A DNA stretch of 64,000 nucleotides from Winogradskyella algicola (GTDB lineage: Bacteria > Bacteroidota > Bacteroidia > Flavobacteriales > Flavobacteriaceae), in contig NZ_SZQF01000011.1 in NCBI RefSeq assembly GCF_005869935.1, positions 1 to 64,000 of the forward strand, read 5' to 3'. The notes under the pieces were generated by a model. The model made no database searches. It was given only the letters and a program-made list of their open reading frames with translations, and was not told where the DNA came from. Position 1 is the first letter of the stretch; each line of letters begins with the position of its first letter. The translations under genes and the position numbers were made by a program. Below, in pieces: positions 1 to 8,770 of this stretch.

Positions 1-159
1 AGCTCCGCTTTGAACATACTTCAAACAAAAAAATGCTCAAGCAAGCTTGGCAACTAAACAACTTCATTAACAAATCAGAGCTCAATGGATTGCTGACGCA
101 TCCCTTGAGCTCCGCTTTGAACATACTTCAAACAAAAAAATGCTCAAGCAAGCTTGGCA
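1..159. repeat. 52-bp direct repeat pair downstream of tRNA-Arg
   Basis: Bases 1-52 and 108-159 are identical, an offset of 107 bp. Each copy holds the left outer arm ACATACTTCAA and the A-run/ATGC half of the hairpin described for 135-165. Only the second copy is followed by the matching right half, so the first looks like a partial duplication. The first copy begins at the window edge and may extend further left. No open reading frame lies in this stretch. Confidence 0.85.
78..112. repeat. Imperfect 13-bp inverted repeat
   Basis: GAGCTCAATGGAT (78-90) and ATCCCTTGAGCTC (100-112) can pair with one mismatch around a 9-base loop. The right arm runs into the second copy of the 52-bp direct repeat. 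It looks like a small palindromic intergenic element; function unknown. Confidence 0.7.
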
Positions 160-165
160 TTTTTT
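135..165 (-). terminator. Probable intrinsic terminator of tRNA-Arg
   Basis: On the minus strand, just after the tRNA, an A-run/ATGC arm pairs with GCAT/T-run around an inner CAAG/CTTG stem with one bulged base, ending in a run of Ts. A further 11-bp inverted pair (121-131 with 170-180) encloses it, making a long two-part palindrome. Position and T-run fit termination of tRNA transcription. Confidence 0.65.
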
Positions 166-185
166 CTTATTGAAGTATGTATTCG

Positions 186-259
186 TGACCACGGTAGGAT
201 TCAAACCTACGACCGCTGGAGCCGAAATCCAGTGCTCTATTCAGCTGAGCTACGTGGCC
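186..259 (-). tRNA. tRNA-Arg (anticodon UCG)
   Basis: The reverse strand folds as a cloverleaf. The acceptor arms GGCCACG and CGTGGTC pair with one G-T wobble. The anticodon stem CTGGA/TCCAG encloses loop TTTCGGC, giving anticodon TCG, which reads CGA and related arginine codons. The T-loop is GTTCAAATC. The discriminator base is A and CCA is not encoded. It lies 7 bp from the end of yqeY on the same strand. Confidence 0.93.
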
Positions 260-266
260 AATTACT

Positions 267-719
267 TTAGTTAGATAGTTTTGCTTTTACGATTGTAGAA
301 ATGGTCTTTCCGTCTGCTTGACCTGCCAGCTCTTTACTCACAATACCCATAACCTTACCCATATCTTTCATGCCTTCTGCACCAATACTGTCTATGGTCA
401 TTACAACAACTTTCTCAATTTCTTCTTCGCTTAAAGCTTCTGGTAAAAATTGGCTTATTACTTCAGCTTGGTCTAGTTCCGGTTGTGCCAAATCGTCTCG
501 TCCTTGTTCTTGAAAAATAGCTGCACTGTCTTTACGTTGCTTTACCATTTTAGAAAGAATCTTTATCTCTTGTTCTTCTGTTAACTCATCACTACCATCA
601 GAAGCAGTTTTGGCTAATAAAATCTCAGATTTTACAGCTCTTAATGCTGCCAATGCTGTTTGATTTTTTTCTTTCATAGCTGCCTTCATAGCAGTCATAA
701 CGTTATCTTGTAAACTCAT
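267..719 (-). CDS. yqeY: GatB/YqeY domain-containing protein
   Basis: A 150-residue protein with the full-length YqeY fold, a helical domain related to the tail domain of GatB. It starts with the typical MSLQDNVMTAMKAAMKEKN and carries the ALRAVKSEI segment near residues 26-34. YqeY proteins are inferred to aid tRNA-dependent amidation or tRNA binding, but the exact role is unsettled. It lies downstream of ftsZ on the same strand, as in many Flavobacteriaceae, but a hairpin terminator at 795-831 separates the two, so it probably has its own promoter. The start is ATG. Confidence 0.9.
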   Translation of the reverse strand: MSLQDNVMTAMKAAMKEKNQTALAALRAVKSEILLAKTASDGSDELTEEQEIKILSKMVKQRKDSAAIFQEQGRDDLAQPELDQAEVISQFLPEALSEEEIEKVVVMTIDSIGAEGMKDMGKVMGIVSKELAGQADGKTISTIVKAKLSN

Positions 720-794
720 AATTACCTTAATCTTTTAGAAGTACGAAGATACTAAAAAAGTTAGGTTTCTTCTTGATTAGGAACCTTTGAAAAC

Positions 795-831
795 AAAAAG
801 CCCAAAAAGTTTGAGGGTACTTTTTGGGCTT
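795..831 (-). terminator. Intrinsic terminator after ftsZ
   Basis: A perfect 12-bp stem, AGCCCAAAAAGT (799-810) with ACTTTTTGGGCT (819-830), has an 8-base loop. On the minus strand it is followed by TTTTTGTTTT. It lies 36 bp past the ftsZ stop and probably ends the dcw transcript. Confidence 0.88.
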
Positions 832-866
832 GACATTGGTGTGATAACACTAAACTGAATTTGCTA

Positions 867-2789
867 TTAATCTACGTTATCGTGTAAAAATGAATTATTA
901 CTTCTTAACTGAATGTCATCATTATCATCTGTACCAACAGACAGTCTAGAAGCATTGGTCTCAGAAGAATGCTGCGCATCTTCTAAATTTACACCTTGTC
1001 TTTTGTAAGCAGGCTCTTTTTCTATTTCGTCAATCTTAGCTGTATTGAACTTATAGTTAAATTCTTTCATGTGCTTTCTGCGTTCGTCTGCACGTGCTTT
1101 TATTAAATCTGAAATTGGACTGTTCATTGGGTCAATTTCATCCTCTGAAATGGCTTCTGTTTCTTCAACAGGAAGTACTTTCTTTTCAAAAACAATTTCC
1201 TCTTTAACCTCTTTCTCTACCTTTGTATTAATTGAGGATTCATAGGTTTCTACATCATCTAGCGCATAACGCTTTTCTCCTTCTTCATTAACTTCTGTTA
1301 CTGATATAATTTCTACAGGCTCATTAACTTTGATATCTTTTACGTCTTCATCTAAACTAAAAAACATCATCTCCTCACCAGACTCTGGCTCTTCAATTGT
1401 TTCTGGTTCATTATTCGATAAAGGCAAATCAAAAGTTAATGTAATCTGCTCTTCTTGTTCTTCAATAATAGGCTCAGCTTTATTTTCAATTGGTGTAATA
1501 ATGAATTCCTCTGGCTCTACATTTAGTTCTGCCTTAGCATCTAACACTTCATCATATACTACATCCATATTTCTCAATAAATCTGTAGTAGCGATTATAT
1601 CCATATTATGCGTTGCTGAAGTTTCTGTGTCATCCTCATCTAAAAGTGTATGACGCACTATCGGATCTTCTTTCTTTTCTTCAAGAACTATATCTGGTGT
1701 AATAATCGCTGGCTCTTTTTCTTGTGTACTTACTTCTTCAATTACCTCTTCTTCTAAAGCATGAATTACTTTTTTGGTTTCGGTATTTGAAATTTCGTTT
1801 TGCTGATCGATATCAAAACCAGTAGCAATAATAGTTACCGCAATAGATTCTTCTAATGAATCATCTTCGCCAACACCCATAATAATGTTAGCACCATGAC
1901 CTGCTTCATTTTGAATATGGTCGTTAATCTCACCGATTTCGTCAATAGTAATTTCCTGAGAACCTGAAACGATAAGCAACAATACGTTTTTGGCTCCAGT
2001 AATTTTGTTATCATTAAGTAATGGCGAATCCAAAGCTTTCATAATAGCTTCTTGCGCTCTGGCCTGACCAGAAGCTGTAGCCGATCCCATAATGGCTGTT
2101 CCGCTGTTACTCAATACTGTTTTAGCATCACGTAAATCGATGTTTTGTGTGTAGTGATGTGTTATAACTTCCGCTATACCTCTTGATGCTGTTGATAAGA
2201 CTTCATCTGCTTTAGAGAAACCTGCTTTAAATCCAAGATTACCATAAACTTCACGAAGCTTATTATTATTAATTACAATCAGCGAATCCACATGCTCTCT
2301 TAGGTTTTCGATACCACGTTGTGCCTGCTCATTACGCATTTTCCCCTCAAACTGAAATGGCATAGTAACGATACCTACAGTAAGTATGTCTAATTCCTTA
2401 GCCATTTTTGCGATGATTGGCGCTGCACCAGTACCTGTACCACCACCCATTCCGGCAGTGATAAATACCATCTTTGTGTTGGTATCTAGCATTCTTCGGA
2501 TATCTTCTAAACTTTCTACTGCTGCCTGTTCACCAACATCTGGGTTAGCACCAGCACCTAATCCTTCGGTTAAGTTAACTCCTAATTGTATTTTATTTGG
2601 AACACCACTACTTTGAAGCGCTTGTGCATCTGTATTGCAGATTACAAAATCTACACCTTTAATACCTTGCTGAAACATATGATTAATGGCATTGCTACCA
2701 CCTCCACCAACACCAATAACCTTAATAACGTTAGATTGGTGTTTTGGTAAATCGAATGCGATGTTTCCAAATTCGTTGCTGTTACTCAT
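867..2789 (-). CDS. ftsZ: Cell division protein FtsZ
   Basis: Tubulin-like GTPase that polymerises into the Z-ring at the division site. The N-terminal GTPase domain shows GVGGGGSNA (residues 26-34) and the tubulin signature GGGTGTG (115-121); the C-terminal tubulin-like domain follows to about residue 330. Residues 335-620 form a long, acidic, low-complexity linker, giving 640 residues against 380-400 in E. coli or B. subtilis. Long FtsZ linkers are usual in Bacteroidota. The end, NNSFLHDNVD, is probably the conserved C-terminal peptide that binds FtsA and other partners. It is the last gene of the dcw cluster, 46 bp after ftsA, and is followed by a strong hairpin terminator. Confidence 0.98.
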   Translation of the reverse strand: MSNSNEFGNIAFDLPKHQSNVIKVIGVGGGGSNAINHMFQQGIKGVDFVICNTDAQALQSSGVPNKIQLGVNLTEGLGAGANPDVGEQAAVESLEDIRRMLDTNTKMVFITAGMGGGTGTGAAPIIAKMAKELDILTVGIVTMPFQFEGKMRNEQAQRGIENLREHVDSLIVINNNKLREVYGNLGFKAGFSKADEVLSTASRGIAEVITHHYTQNIDLRDAKTVLSNSGTAIMGSATASGQARAQEAIMKALDSPLLNDNKITGAKNVLLLIVSGSQEITIDEIGEINDHIQNEAGHGANIIMGVGEDDSLEESIAVTIIATGFDIDQQNEISNTETKKVIHALEEEVIEEVSTQEKEPAIITPDIVLEEKKEDPIVRHTLLDEDDTETSATHNMDIIATTDLLRNMDVVYDEVLDAKAELNVEPEEFIITPIENKAEPIIEEQEEQITLTFDLPLSNNEPETIEEPESGEEMMFFSLDEDVKDIKVNEPVEIISVTEVNEEGEKRYALDDVETYESSINTKVEKEVKEEIVFEKKVLPVEETEAISEDEIDPMNSPISDLIKARADERRKHMKEFNYKFNTAKIDEIEKEPAYKRQGVNLEDAQHSSETNASRLSVGTDDNDDIQLRSNNSFLHDNVD

Positions 2790-2835
2790 ATTTTTTGAGA
2801 TTATGGGATTTTATATTTCTTGATTAATTAATGCT

Positions 2836-4167
2836 CTACTCTGCGTTATCTAAAAATTCTTTAACACGCTCTGTTAACTTATCTAAGAATGAACGACGCT
2901 CTTTCTTAGGTTCTTCTGTTACAATGTCTTGTTGCGCTTCAGAAATTGTTCCTTCCTCTTCAGCCTCAACAACCTCGTCAGCAACTTGTTCAGCTTTTTT
3001 ACGGTCTTGTCGTTTAAGACCATCCATTACTAAACCTACTGCTGTAGCAAATAATGGGCTGGCAATATCTTCATCGCTATCACCTGCTAAATGCTCATTA
3101 GGATATCCTATTCTGGTATCCATTCCGGTAATATATTCTACTAATTGCTTTAAATGTTTTAACTGGCTTCCACCTCCTGTTAAAACAATACCTGCAATCA
3201 GTTTTTTCTTTTGCTCTTCGTGTCCGTAGTTTTTGATTTCTACATATACCTGCTCAATGATTTCCACCACTCTGGCATGTATAATCTTCGACAAGTTTTT
3301 TAAAGTAATCTCCTTTGGCTCTCTTCCTCGTAATCCTGGAATAGACACAATTTCGTTGTCCTTATTTTCGCCTGGCCACGCTGAACCAAACTTTATCTTT
3401 AATAATTCGGCTTGCTTTTCTATAATTGAGCAACCTTCTTTAATGTCTTCTGTAATAACGTTACCACCAAATGGAATGACTGCAGTATGGCGAATAATAC
3501 CATCTTTGAATACGGCTAAATCGGTTGTACCACCACCTATATCAATCAATGCCACTCCCGCTTCTTTCTCTTCCTGACTCAATACTGCATTTGCGGATGC
3601 TAAAGGTTCTAAAGTGATGCCTTCCAAATCTAATCCTGCACTTTTAACACATCGACCAATATTTCTAATTGATGACACCTGACCAACTACAACATGAAAG
3701 TTAGCCTCTAGCCTTCCGCCATACATACCTATTGGTTCTTTGATTTCTGCTTGACCATCAACCTTAAATTCTTGTGGTAAAACATGAATAATTTCCTCTC
3801 CTGGAAGCATTACCAGTTTATGAACTTGGTTTATTAAACGGTCAATATCTGTTTCATCAATGACCAATTCAGAATTTGGTCTGGTGATGTAATCACTGTG
3901 CTGTAAACTACGAATATGCTGGCCTGCAATACCTACGGTTACATCTTCTATCTTTTCTGATGCAGCAGCTTCTGCTTCTTGCACTGCTTGCTGGATAGAT
4001 TGTATCGTCTGTGTAATGTTGTTTACCACACCACGATGCACACCTAAACTTTTAGATTTACCTACACCAAGTATCTCAACTTTACCATACTCATTTTTGC
4101 GACCAATCATGGCCACAATTTTTGTGGTTCCTATATCTAAACCTACCGAAATTTGATGCTTGTCCAT
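2836..4167 (-). CDS. ftsA: Cell division protein FtsA
   Basis: Actin-like ATPase that tethers FtsZ to the membrane. The phosphate-1 motif GLDIGTTKI is at residues 9-17 and a second actin-type motif, IDIGGGTTD, lies near residue 208. The last 17 residues (FLDKLTERVKEFLDNAE) make a plausible amphipathic membrane-targeting helix after a charged linker. At 443 residues it is slightly longer than E. coli FtsA (420). It sits 3 bp after ftsQ and 46 bp before ftsZ, the canonical order. The start is ATG. Confidence 0.97.
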   Translation of the reverse strand: MDKHQISVGLDIGTTKIVAMIGRKNEYGKVEILGVGKSKSLGVHRGVVNNITQTIQSIQQAVQEAEAAASEKIEDVTVGIAGQHIRSLQHSDYITRPNSELVIDETDIDRLINQVHKLVMLPGEEIIHVLPQEFKVDGQAEIKEPIGMYGGRLEANFHVVVGQVSSIRNIGRCVKSAGLDLEGITLEPLASANAVLSQEEKEAGVALIDIGGGTTDLAVFKDGIIRHTAVIPFGGNVITEDIKEGCSIIEKQAELLKIKFGSAWPGENKDNEIVSIPGLRGREPKEITLKNLSKIIHARVVEIIEQVYVEIKNYGHEEQKKKLIAGIVLTGGGSQLKHLKQLVEYITGMDTRIGYPNEHLAGDSDEDIASPLFATAVGLVMDGLKRQDRKKAEQVADEVVEAEEEGTISEAQQDIVTEEPKKERRSFLDKLTERVKEFLDNAE

Positions 4168-4170
4168 AGT

Positions 4171-4890
4171 CTAAATTTTGGTGCAAATCACTTGTTCGTC
4201 AAATTTGAGATTTACAAGCTTATAGTTATCTAAAATCTTATCTTTTAAAGCCTTCTGATAAAAGGCTTTGAAATTATTTATCTTCTTTTGAAGCTGATTT
4301 AAGGTTCCTAAGTGAACTTTAAAATTGCTTTTTCTAATTCTAAAATCAATGGTTCCATCATCGTTTTGATGTATTTCAATGACATGCTTTTTTAAGAATT
4401 CGTCCTCATCTACAGCCTTTGCAAATTGAAATACTGTATTGAGGTTATTTTTCTTAATATTACCAGTAACTAATGGCACTCTAGCTGCAAAATTTGAAGA
4501 CAAGGGCATATACGAGCCTTCATCATCAATGTAATACGATGCATTAGTATGCACTCTAGCGATAGGTCGTTTTTGTTCAATTTCTGCTGAAAGCTCACCT
4601 TTTACTGACATAAACACCTCTGCTTTCTTTATCATCGGATTAGAATTTAGGGCAGCTTCTAAATCGTTCAAATCTATAATTTCTTTAGGTTGTCCCGTAA
4701 CTGCGGCTTGATTTTGTATTAACAATTTACTAACAGTTGACTCGGTAATAAATAACTTATTTTCACTTGTAAATTCTATGTTTGGCTCAGACACTTTTCG
4801 GTTGTCATTTCTGTAATTAGAAAACGCAAAAAGGAAGCTAACCAAAATCAGCAATACCATGATTTTTATGTAGTTAAGATTAACTCGCAA
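4171..4890 (-). CDS. ftsQ: Cell division protein FtsQ/DivIB
   Basis: Bitopic division protein linking the Z-ring to septal wall synthesis. One membrane segment (about residues 9-24) follows a very short cytoplasmic tail. A POTRA-like region and a C-terminal FtsQ domain follow, 239 residues in all. Sequence divergence is high, so the name rests on topology, size and position between murC and ftsA. The start is TTG at 4890, inside the end of murC (11-base overlap). The first in-frame ATG (4860) lies within the membrane segment and would remove most of it, so TTG is preferred. Confidence 0.9.
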   Translation of the reverse strand: MRVNLNYIKIMVLLILVSFLFAFSNYRNDNRKVSEPNIEFTSENKLFITESTVSKLLIQNQAAVTGQPKEIIDLNDLEAALNSNPMIKKAEVFMSVKGELSAEIEQKRPIARVHTNASYYIDDEGSYMPLSSNFAARVPLVTGNIKKNNLNTVFQFAKAVDEDEFLKKHVIEIHQNDDGTIDFRIRKSNFKVHLGTLNQLQKKINNFKAFYQKALKDKILDNYKLVNLKFDEQVICTKI

Positions 4891-6289
4891 TACTAAAGGC
4901 TTCTTTTATATATTTTACTTCTACTCCAATATCTCCTGCACCTATTGTTAAAACAACATGTGCATCAGAAACTTTAATTTCATCTATAATAGCTGACTTA
5001 GAAATCAGCTTTTTATTAGGATTTTCAATTTTACTTAATAGCCATTCCGACGTTACTCCTTCAATCGGTAATTCTCTTGCTGGATAAATATCTAACAGCA
5101 GTATTTCATCGAATTTTGAAAGACTTTGTGCAAAACCATCAACAAAATCCCTGGTACGACTGTACAAATGCGGCTGAAATATAGCCAACACCTTTTTATC
5201 AGGATACATTTCGCGAACTGCTTGGTGCACTGCATTTATCTCTTCAGGATGATGTGCATAATCATCAATAAATACAAAATCTTCAGTTTTAATCTGGTAT
5301 GTAAATCGTCGTTTAACACCCTTGTAAGATGCTAAACCCTTGGCGAGCTGGTTGTAAGGGCAACCGTAGTCAGCAGCCATCGCCAAGGCGATTATTGCAT
5401 TCGACAAATTATGTCTACCAGGTAGGTTAAATTGAAAATCTTTATGTGTTCCGTTAGGTGTTTTCAAATCAAACACATAACTACCATTTACTATTCTAAT
5501 ATTTTTTGCGCTATAATCAGCGTTGTCATCCACTCCGTATGTAATACCTTTTAGTGGCAACCCATTTTTTACAAAAAGCTTACCATGAGGTTTTATACAT
5601 TCAGAAAATGCTTTAAACGTTTTTGTAAGTTCATTAGCATCACCATAAATATCGAGGTGATCTGCATCCATCGAAGTGATGCATGCCAAATCTGGTGATA
5701 AGGTCAAAAAAGAACGATCGAATTCATCCGCCTCCACTACGGTAACCTCAGTACCATTTAGGATTAAGTTAGAATTGTAGTTTTCGCTAATTCCACCTAA
5801 AAATGCTGTAACTGGAGTATTACACTCATTCAATAAATGTCCTAAAATGCTGGTTGTTGTAGTCTTGCCATGTGTTCCTGCAACAGCAAGACATGTCGTT
5901 TGCTTGGTAATTTCACCAAGTATTTGAGAACGTTTATACACCTTGAAACCATTACTCCTAAAGTAGTTTAACTCAGAATGATCTTTTGGAATTGCTGGCG
6001 TATACACAACCAATGCCGTTTCTTTATCTAAAAACTCTTGTTTAACCTCTGAAATACTATCACTAAAATGAACCTCAACACCCAACTCTTGTAAACTCGT
6101 TGTAATATCTGAAGGTGTTTTATCATAACCAGCAACCTGTTTCCCGTTAGCCACAAAATAACGTGCCAATGCACTCATACCGATACCTCCAATACCGATA
6201 AAATAGATGTTAGAAGCCCATCCCAAACCCTTCCCAGAAGGAAGGGCTTTTTTACTGATGCTTATATTTTTTTTGTCTTTTTTATTCAT
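4880..6289 (-). CDS. murC: UDP-N-acetylmuramate--L-alanine ligase
   Basis: ATP-dependent ligase adding L-alanine to UDP-MurNAc, the first step of stem-peptide assembly in the cytoplasm. The Rossmann UDP-binding start [18 protein letters not shown] is at residues 28-45, the ATP loop GTHGKTTT at 138-145, and the central and C-terminal Mur ligase domains follow (469 residues). Residues 14-26, before the conserved start of the fold, are encoded by a palindromic element (6214-6250) and look like an in-frame insertion in a dispensable N-terminal tail. The ATG overlaps the murG stop as ATGA; the 3' end overlaps ftsQ. Confidence 0.97.
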   Translation of the reverse strand: MNKKDKKNISISKKALPSGKGLGWASNIYFIGIGGIGMSALARYFVANGKQVAGYDKTPSDITTSLQELGVEVHFSDSISEVKQEFLDKETALVVYTPAIPKDHSELNYFRSNGFKVYKRSQILGEITKQTTCLAVAGTHGKTTTTSILGHLLNECNTPVTAFLGGISENYNSNLILNGTEVTVVEADEFDRSFLTLSPDLACITSMDADHLDIYGDANELTKTFKAFSECIKPHGKLFVKNGLPLKGITYGVDDNADYSAKNIRIVNGSYVFDLKTPNGTHKDFQFNLPGRHNLSNAIIALAMAADYGCPYNQLAKGLASYKGVKRRFTYQIKTEDFVFIDDYAHHPEEINAVHQAVREMYPDKKVLAIFQPHLYSRTRDFVDGFAQSLSKFDEILLLDIYPARELPIEGVTSEWLLSKIENPNKKLISKSAIIDEIKVSDAHVVLTIGAGDIGVEVKYIKEAFSIAS

Positions 6290-6332
6290 TTGCTTTGAGT
6301 TTCTTCCCTTTGGGAAGACGGAAGATGGGCTT
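6214..6332. repeat. 119-bp palindromic composite element across murG/murC
   Basis: The ends are perfect 9-bp inverted repeats, AAGCCCATC (6214-6222) and GATGGGCTT (6324-6332). Inside are two hairpins: CCCTTCC/GGAAGGG with loop CAGAA (left) and CTTCCC/GGGAAG with loop TTT (6303-6317). The halves look like two related elements in opposite orientation. The unit covers the last 15 or so codons of murG, the ATGA overlap and the first 26 codons of murC, so it is translated on both sides of the junction. It resembles a MITE or a pair of REP-type elements. Confidence 0.7.
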
Positions 6333-7431
6333 TATTCAATAATTTTTCTACCTCATCAACAATATCATTGGTTGCATTCACCAATGCTAAGGCTTCAATA
6401 TTTTTACTAAGTTCTGTCTGTTTTTCTTCATTAGTAATTAATTCAGAAAAATGCTTCTGAAAGTCATTATCTAAATCACTCTCCTTTATTAAAATCGCTG
6501 CATTTTTTTCCGCGACAGCAAGGGCATTCTTTGTTTGATGATCTTCTGCCACATTAGGCGATGGTATAAAAATGGTTGGCTTACCAACAATACAAAGTTC
6601 AGAGACTGAAATAGCTCCAGCTCTAGAAATAATAACATCTGCAGCCGCATACGCCATATCCATATTATTCAAAAAAGCATGCACCTGAACATGTTTTAAG
6701 TCATTATGTTGCTTGTATCTATCGTAATACAACTTACCACACTGCCAAATGAGCTGTACGTTGTGCTCTTCAAAAAAATCGAGATTCGCCTCAATTAACT
6801 CATTGATGCGTCTAGCACCAAGACTACCGCCTAACACCAACAATGTATGTTTACTATGAATAAGATTAAAAGCATCTTTACCTTCAATATGCTTTCCCTT
6901 TACAGCCAACAACTCTTTTCTTATTGGATTACCTGTGAGCTTTAATTTTTCTTTTGGAAAGAACTTTTCCAAACCATCATAAGCCACACAAATCGTGTCA
7001 ACTTTCTTGCCTAACAGTTTGTTTGTAATTCCCGGAAACGAATTCTGCTCCTGTATTAAGCAAGGCACACCTTTGGACGTTGCCATTTGTAATAGTGGTC
7101 CGCTTGCAAAACCACCAGTACCTATTACTACATCGGGCTTGAAGGTTTTAATGATTTTTCTAGATCTCAATAAGCTTGTCATTAACTTAAAAGGAAAAAT
7201 TAAATTCTTTAATGTTAACTTTCTTTGAATACCAGAAATCCATAGTCCTTCAATTTTATAACCTGCCTGAGGTACTTTATCCATTTCCATACGGTCAGAG
7301 GCACCAACAAATAAAAATTCAGCATTTGGATAACGCGATTTTATTTCATTGGCAATAGCGATAGCAGGATATATATGACCTCCTGTACCGCCTCCTGAGA
7401 GGATGAATTTGTATGGTTTATTGTTGTTCAA
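6286..7431 (-). CDS. murG: Lipid II synthase (N-acetylglucosaminyltransferase) MurG
   Basis: Membrane-associated GT28 glycosyltransferase that adds GlcNAc to lipid I to make lipid II. The N-terminal glycine-rich loop [11 protein letters not shown] is at residues 13-23. The C-terminal donor-site segment has [12 protein letters not shown] and [14 protein letters not shown]. The length, 381 residues, is slightly above the usual 355-365 because the last 15 or so residues ([13 protein letters not shown]) are encoded by a palindromic element. The start is TTG at 7431: an in-frame TAG lies 18 bp upstream and no ATG precedes the conserved loop. The stop overlaps murC by ATGA. Confidence 0.97.
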   Translation of the reverse strand: MNNNKPYKFILSGGGTGGHIYPAIAIANEIKSRYPNAEFLFVGASDRMEMDKVPQAGYKIEGLWISGIQRKLTLKNLIFPFKLMTSLLRSRKIIKTFKPDVVIGTGGFASGPLLQMATSKGVPCLIQEQNSFPGITNKLLGKKVDTICVAYDGLEKFFPKEKLKLTGNPIRKELLAVKGKHIEGKDAFNLIHSKHTLLVLGGSLGARRINELIEANLDFFEEHNVQLIWQCGKLYYDRYKQHNDLKHVQVHAFLNNMDMAYAAADVIISRAGAISVSELCIVGKPTIFIPSPNVAEDHQTKNALAVAEKNAAILIKESDLDNDFQKHFSELITNEEKQTELSKNIEALALVNATNDIVDEVEKLLNKAHLPSSQREETQSK

Positions 7432-7440
7432 TTTTTTAAA

Positions 7441-7467
7441 ACACCCCTAAAGTCCCCTCAAGGGGAC
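7441..7467. repeat. Short C/G-rich palindromic element between ftsW and murG
   Basis: CACCCCTAAA is followed by GTCCCC-TCAA-GGGGAC (7452-7467), a perfect 6-bp stem with a 4-base loop. It lies in the 97-bp gap before murG. Its make-up stands out against the AT-rich surroundings and resembles the elements at 6214-6332. No T-run follows in the minus direction, so a terminator is unlikely. Confidence 0.6.
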
Positions 7468-7528
7468 AATCCATTCAATTAATTTTTTGTTTCAACTTTA
7501 AGTACTTAAAACTTTAGACACTTTTAAC

Positions 7529-8725
7529 TTAAATCGTTTCACTTAAAATATCTAAAGGATTATCACCTTCTAAAACTTCATTTTCTTTTATTTCTTGACG
7601 CTTTGCGCTCACACTTAATATTATTCCTATTGCCATACAGGTCATCCAAATGGACGTACCACCACTACTTATTAATGGCAAGGTTTGCCCTGTAACAGGA
7701 AATAATTCAACTGCAACAGCCATATTAATTAATGCCTGAAATACAATCGGCAACCCAACACCCAGCACCAACAACATACCGAAAGTGGTATCTGCTTTTT
7801 GTGACACCACAACAATTCTAAATAACAGCCAAGAGTACATTGTCAATAAAAATATTCCGCCAAACAAACCGTATTCTTCAATGATAATTGCGAATATGAA
7901 ATCTGATGACGATTGTGGTAAAAAGTTTTTCTGAACACTCTTCCCTGGACCTAATGGCTTTATACCTGTTGCAATTGCAATTTTTGCTTTTTCAATTTGA
8001 TAGTCTGCTTCTGTATCTTCACCATTTGCAAAATTTTCAATTCTGCTCATCCATGTATCCACACGATTTGGCATGGCATCTGGAAATGCCTTCGCTACCA
8101 AAATAAATAGCACTAAAGCCAACAATCCTGAACCAATAATTACTGCGAGATACTTTATTGGATAACCACCTATGAAGGCCAGCATCATTACCATAGTAAA
8201 AATGATTGCTGTTGTAGAAAAATTAGCAGGAAGAATGAGAATTAGAACAAAAAAAACAGGCCCCCAAAGTGGTAAAATAGTTTCTTTAAAACTTACACTT
8301 TTCTCTCTAATCTTAGAAAGGTATCGAGCCACATAAACCATTAAAACAACTGCCGCAAATGTTGATGTCTGAAACGACATATTTACAATTGGAATTTGTA
8401 TCCAACGGCTTGTGTTTGTGCCTTGACTGTTAGTTGAGCCTTGTAAAATTGTAATTAAAAGAAGTACTAAAACTACAGGAATCAACACCATAGAAAGTCC
8501 TTTGAAATACCTATACGGAATTTTATGAACCGCATACATTATTGCAAAGCCTAATGAAAGATGCATAAAGTGTTTCACAAAAAAAGAAAAGGTATTACCT
8601 GTACCACCAACATATGCCAAATTACTGGCAGCACTATAAACTGGCAAAAATGAAAATATCGCCAATAGTGTTGCTATTGCCCATATTGCTCTATCTCCTT
8701 TTATTTGTGAAAAAATATTTTGCAC
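7529..8725 (-). CDS. ftsW: Septal peptidoglycan polymerase FtsW (SEDS family)
   Basis: Polytopic SEDS-family glycosyltransferase that works with FtsI to polymerise septal peptidoglycan. The 398 residues are mostly hydrophobic, with about ten membrane segments. A large periplasmic loop lies around residues 215-265, and the C-terminal signature region VFQALINMAVAVELFPVTGQ and PLISSGGTS is clear. The start is GTG at 8725, placed by the conserved IKGDRAIW segment that follows. It lies between murD and murG with gaps of 45 and 97 bp, the second holding a palindromic element. Confidence 0.96.
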   Translation of the reverse strand: MQNIFSQIKGDRAIWAIATLLAIFSFLPVYSAASNLAYVGGTGNTFSFFVKHFMHLSLGFAIMYAVHKIPYRYFKGLSMVLIPVVLVLLLITILQGSTNSQGTNTSRWIQIPIVNMSFQTSTFAAVVLMVYVARYLSKIREKSVSFKETILPLWGPVFFVLILILPANFSTTAIIFTMVMMLAFIGGYPIKYLAVIIGSGLLALVLFILVAKAFPDAMPNRVDTWMSRIENFANGEDTEADYQIEKAKIAIATGIKPLGPGKSVQKNFLPQSSSDFIFAIIIEEYGLFGGIFLLTMYSWLLFRIVVVSQKADTTFGMLLVLGVGLPIVFQALINMAVAVELFPVTGQTLPLISSGGTSIWMTCMAIGIILSVSAKRQEIKENEVLEGDNPLDILSETI

Positions 8726-8770
8726 GCTTAACCTTTTATCGTTGCCTCCCTAATTCAACGTTTTAAATTT

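Noticed and set aside
1-159. CRISPR array
   Set aside because: Only two repeat copies of 52 bp with one 55-bp spacer, overlapping a terminator, and no cas genes in the window.
1330-1653. Plus-strand open frame opposite ftsZ
   Set aside because: It is the antisense of the acidic FtsZ linker, with low-complexity Ser/Val content and no start signal.
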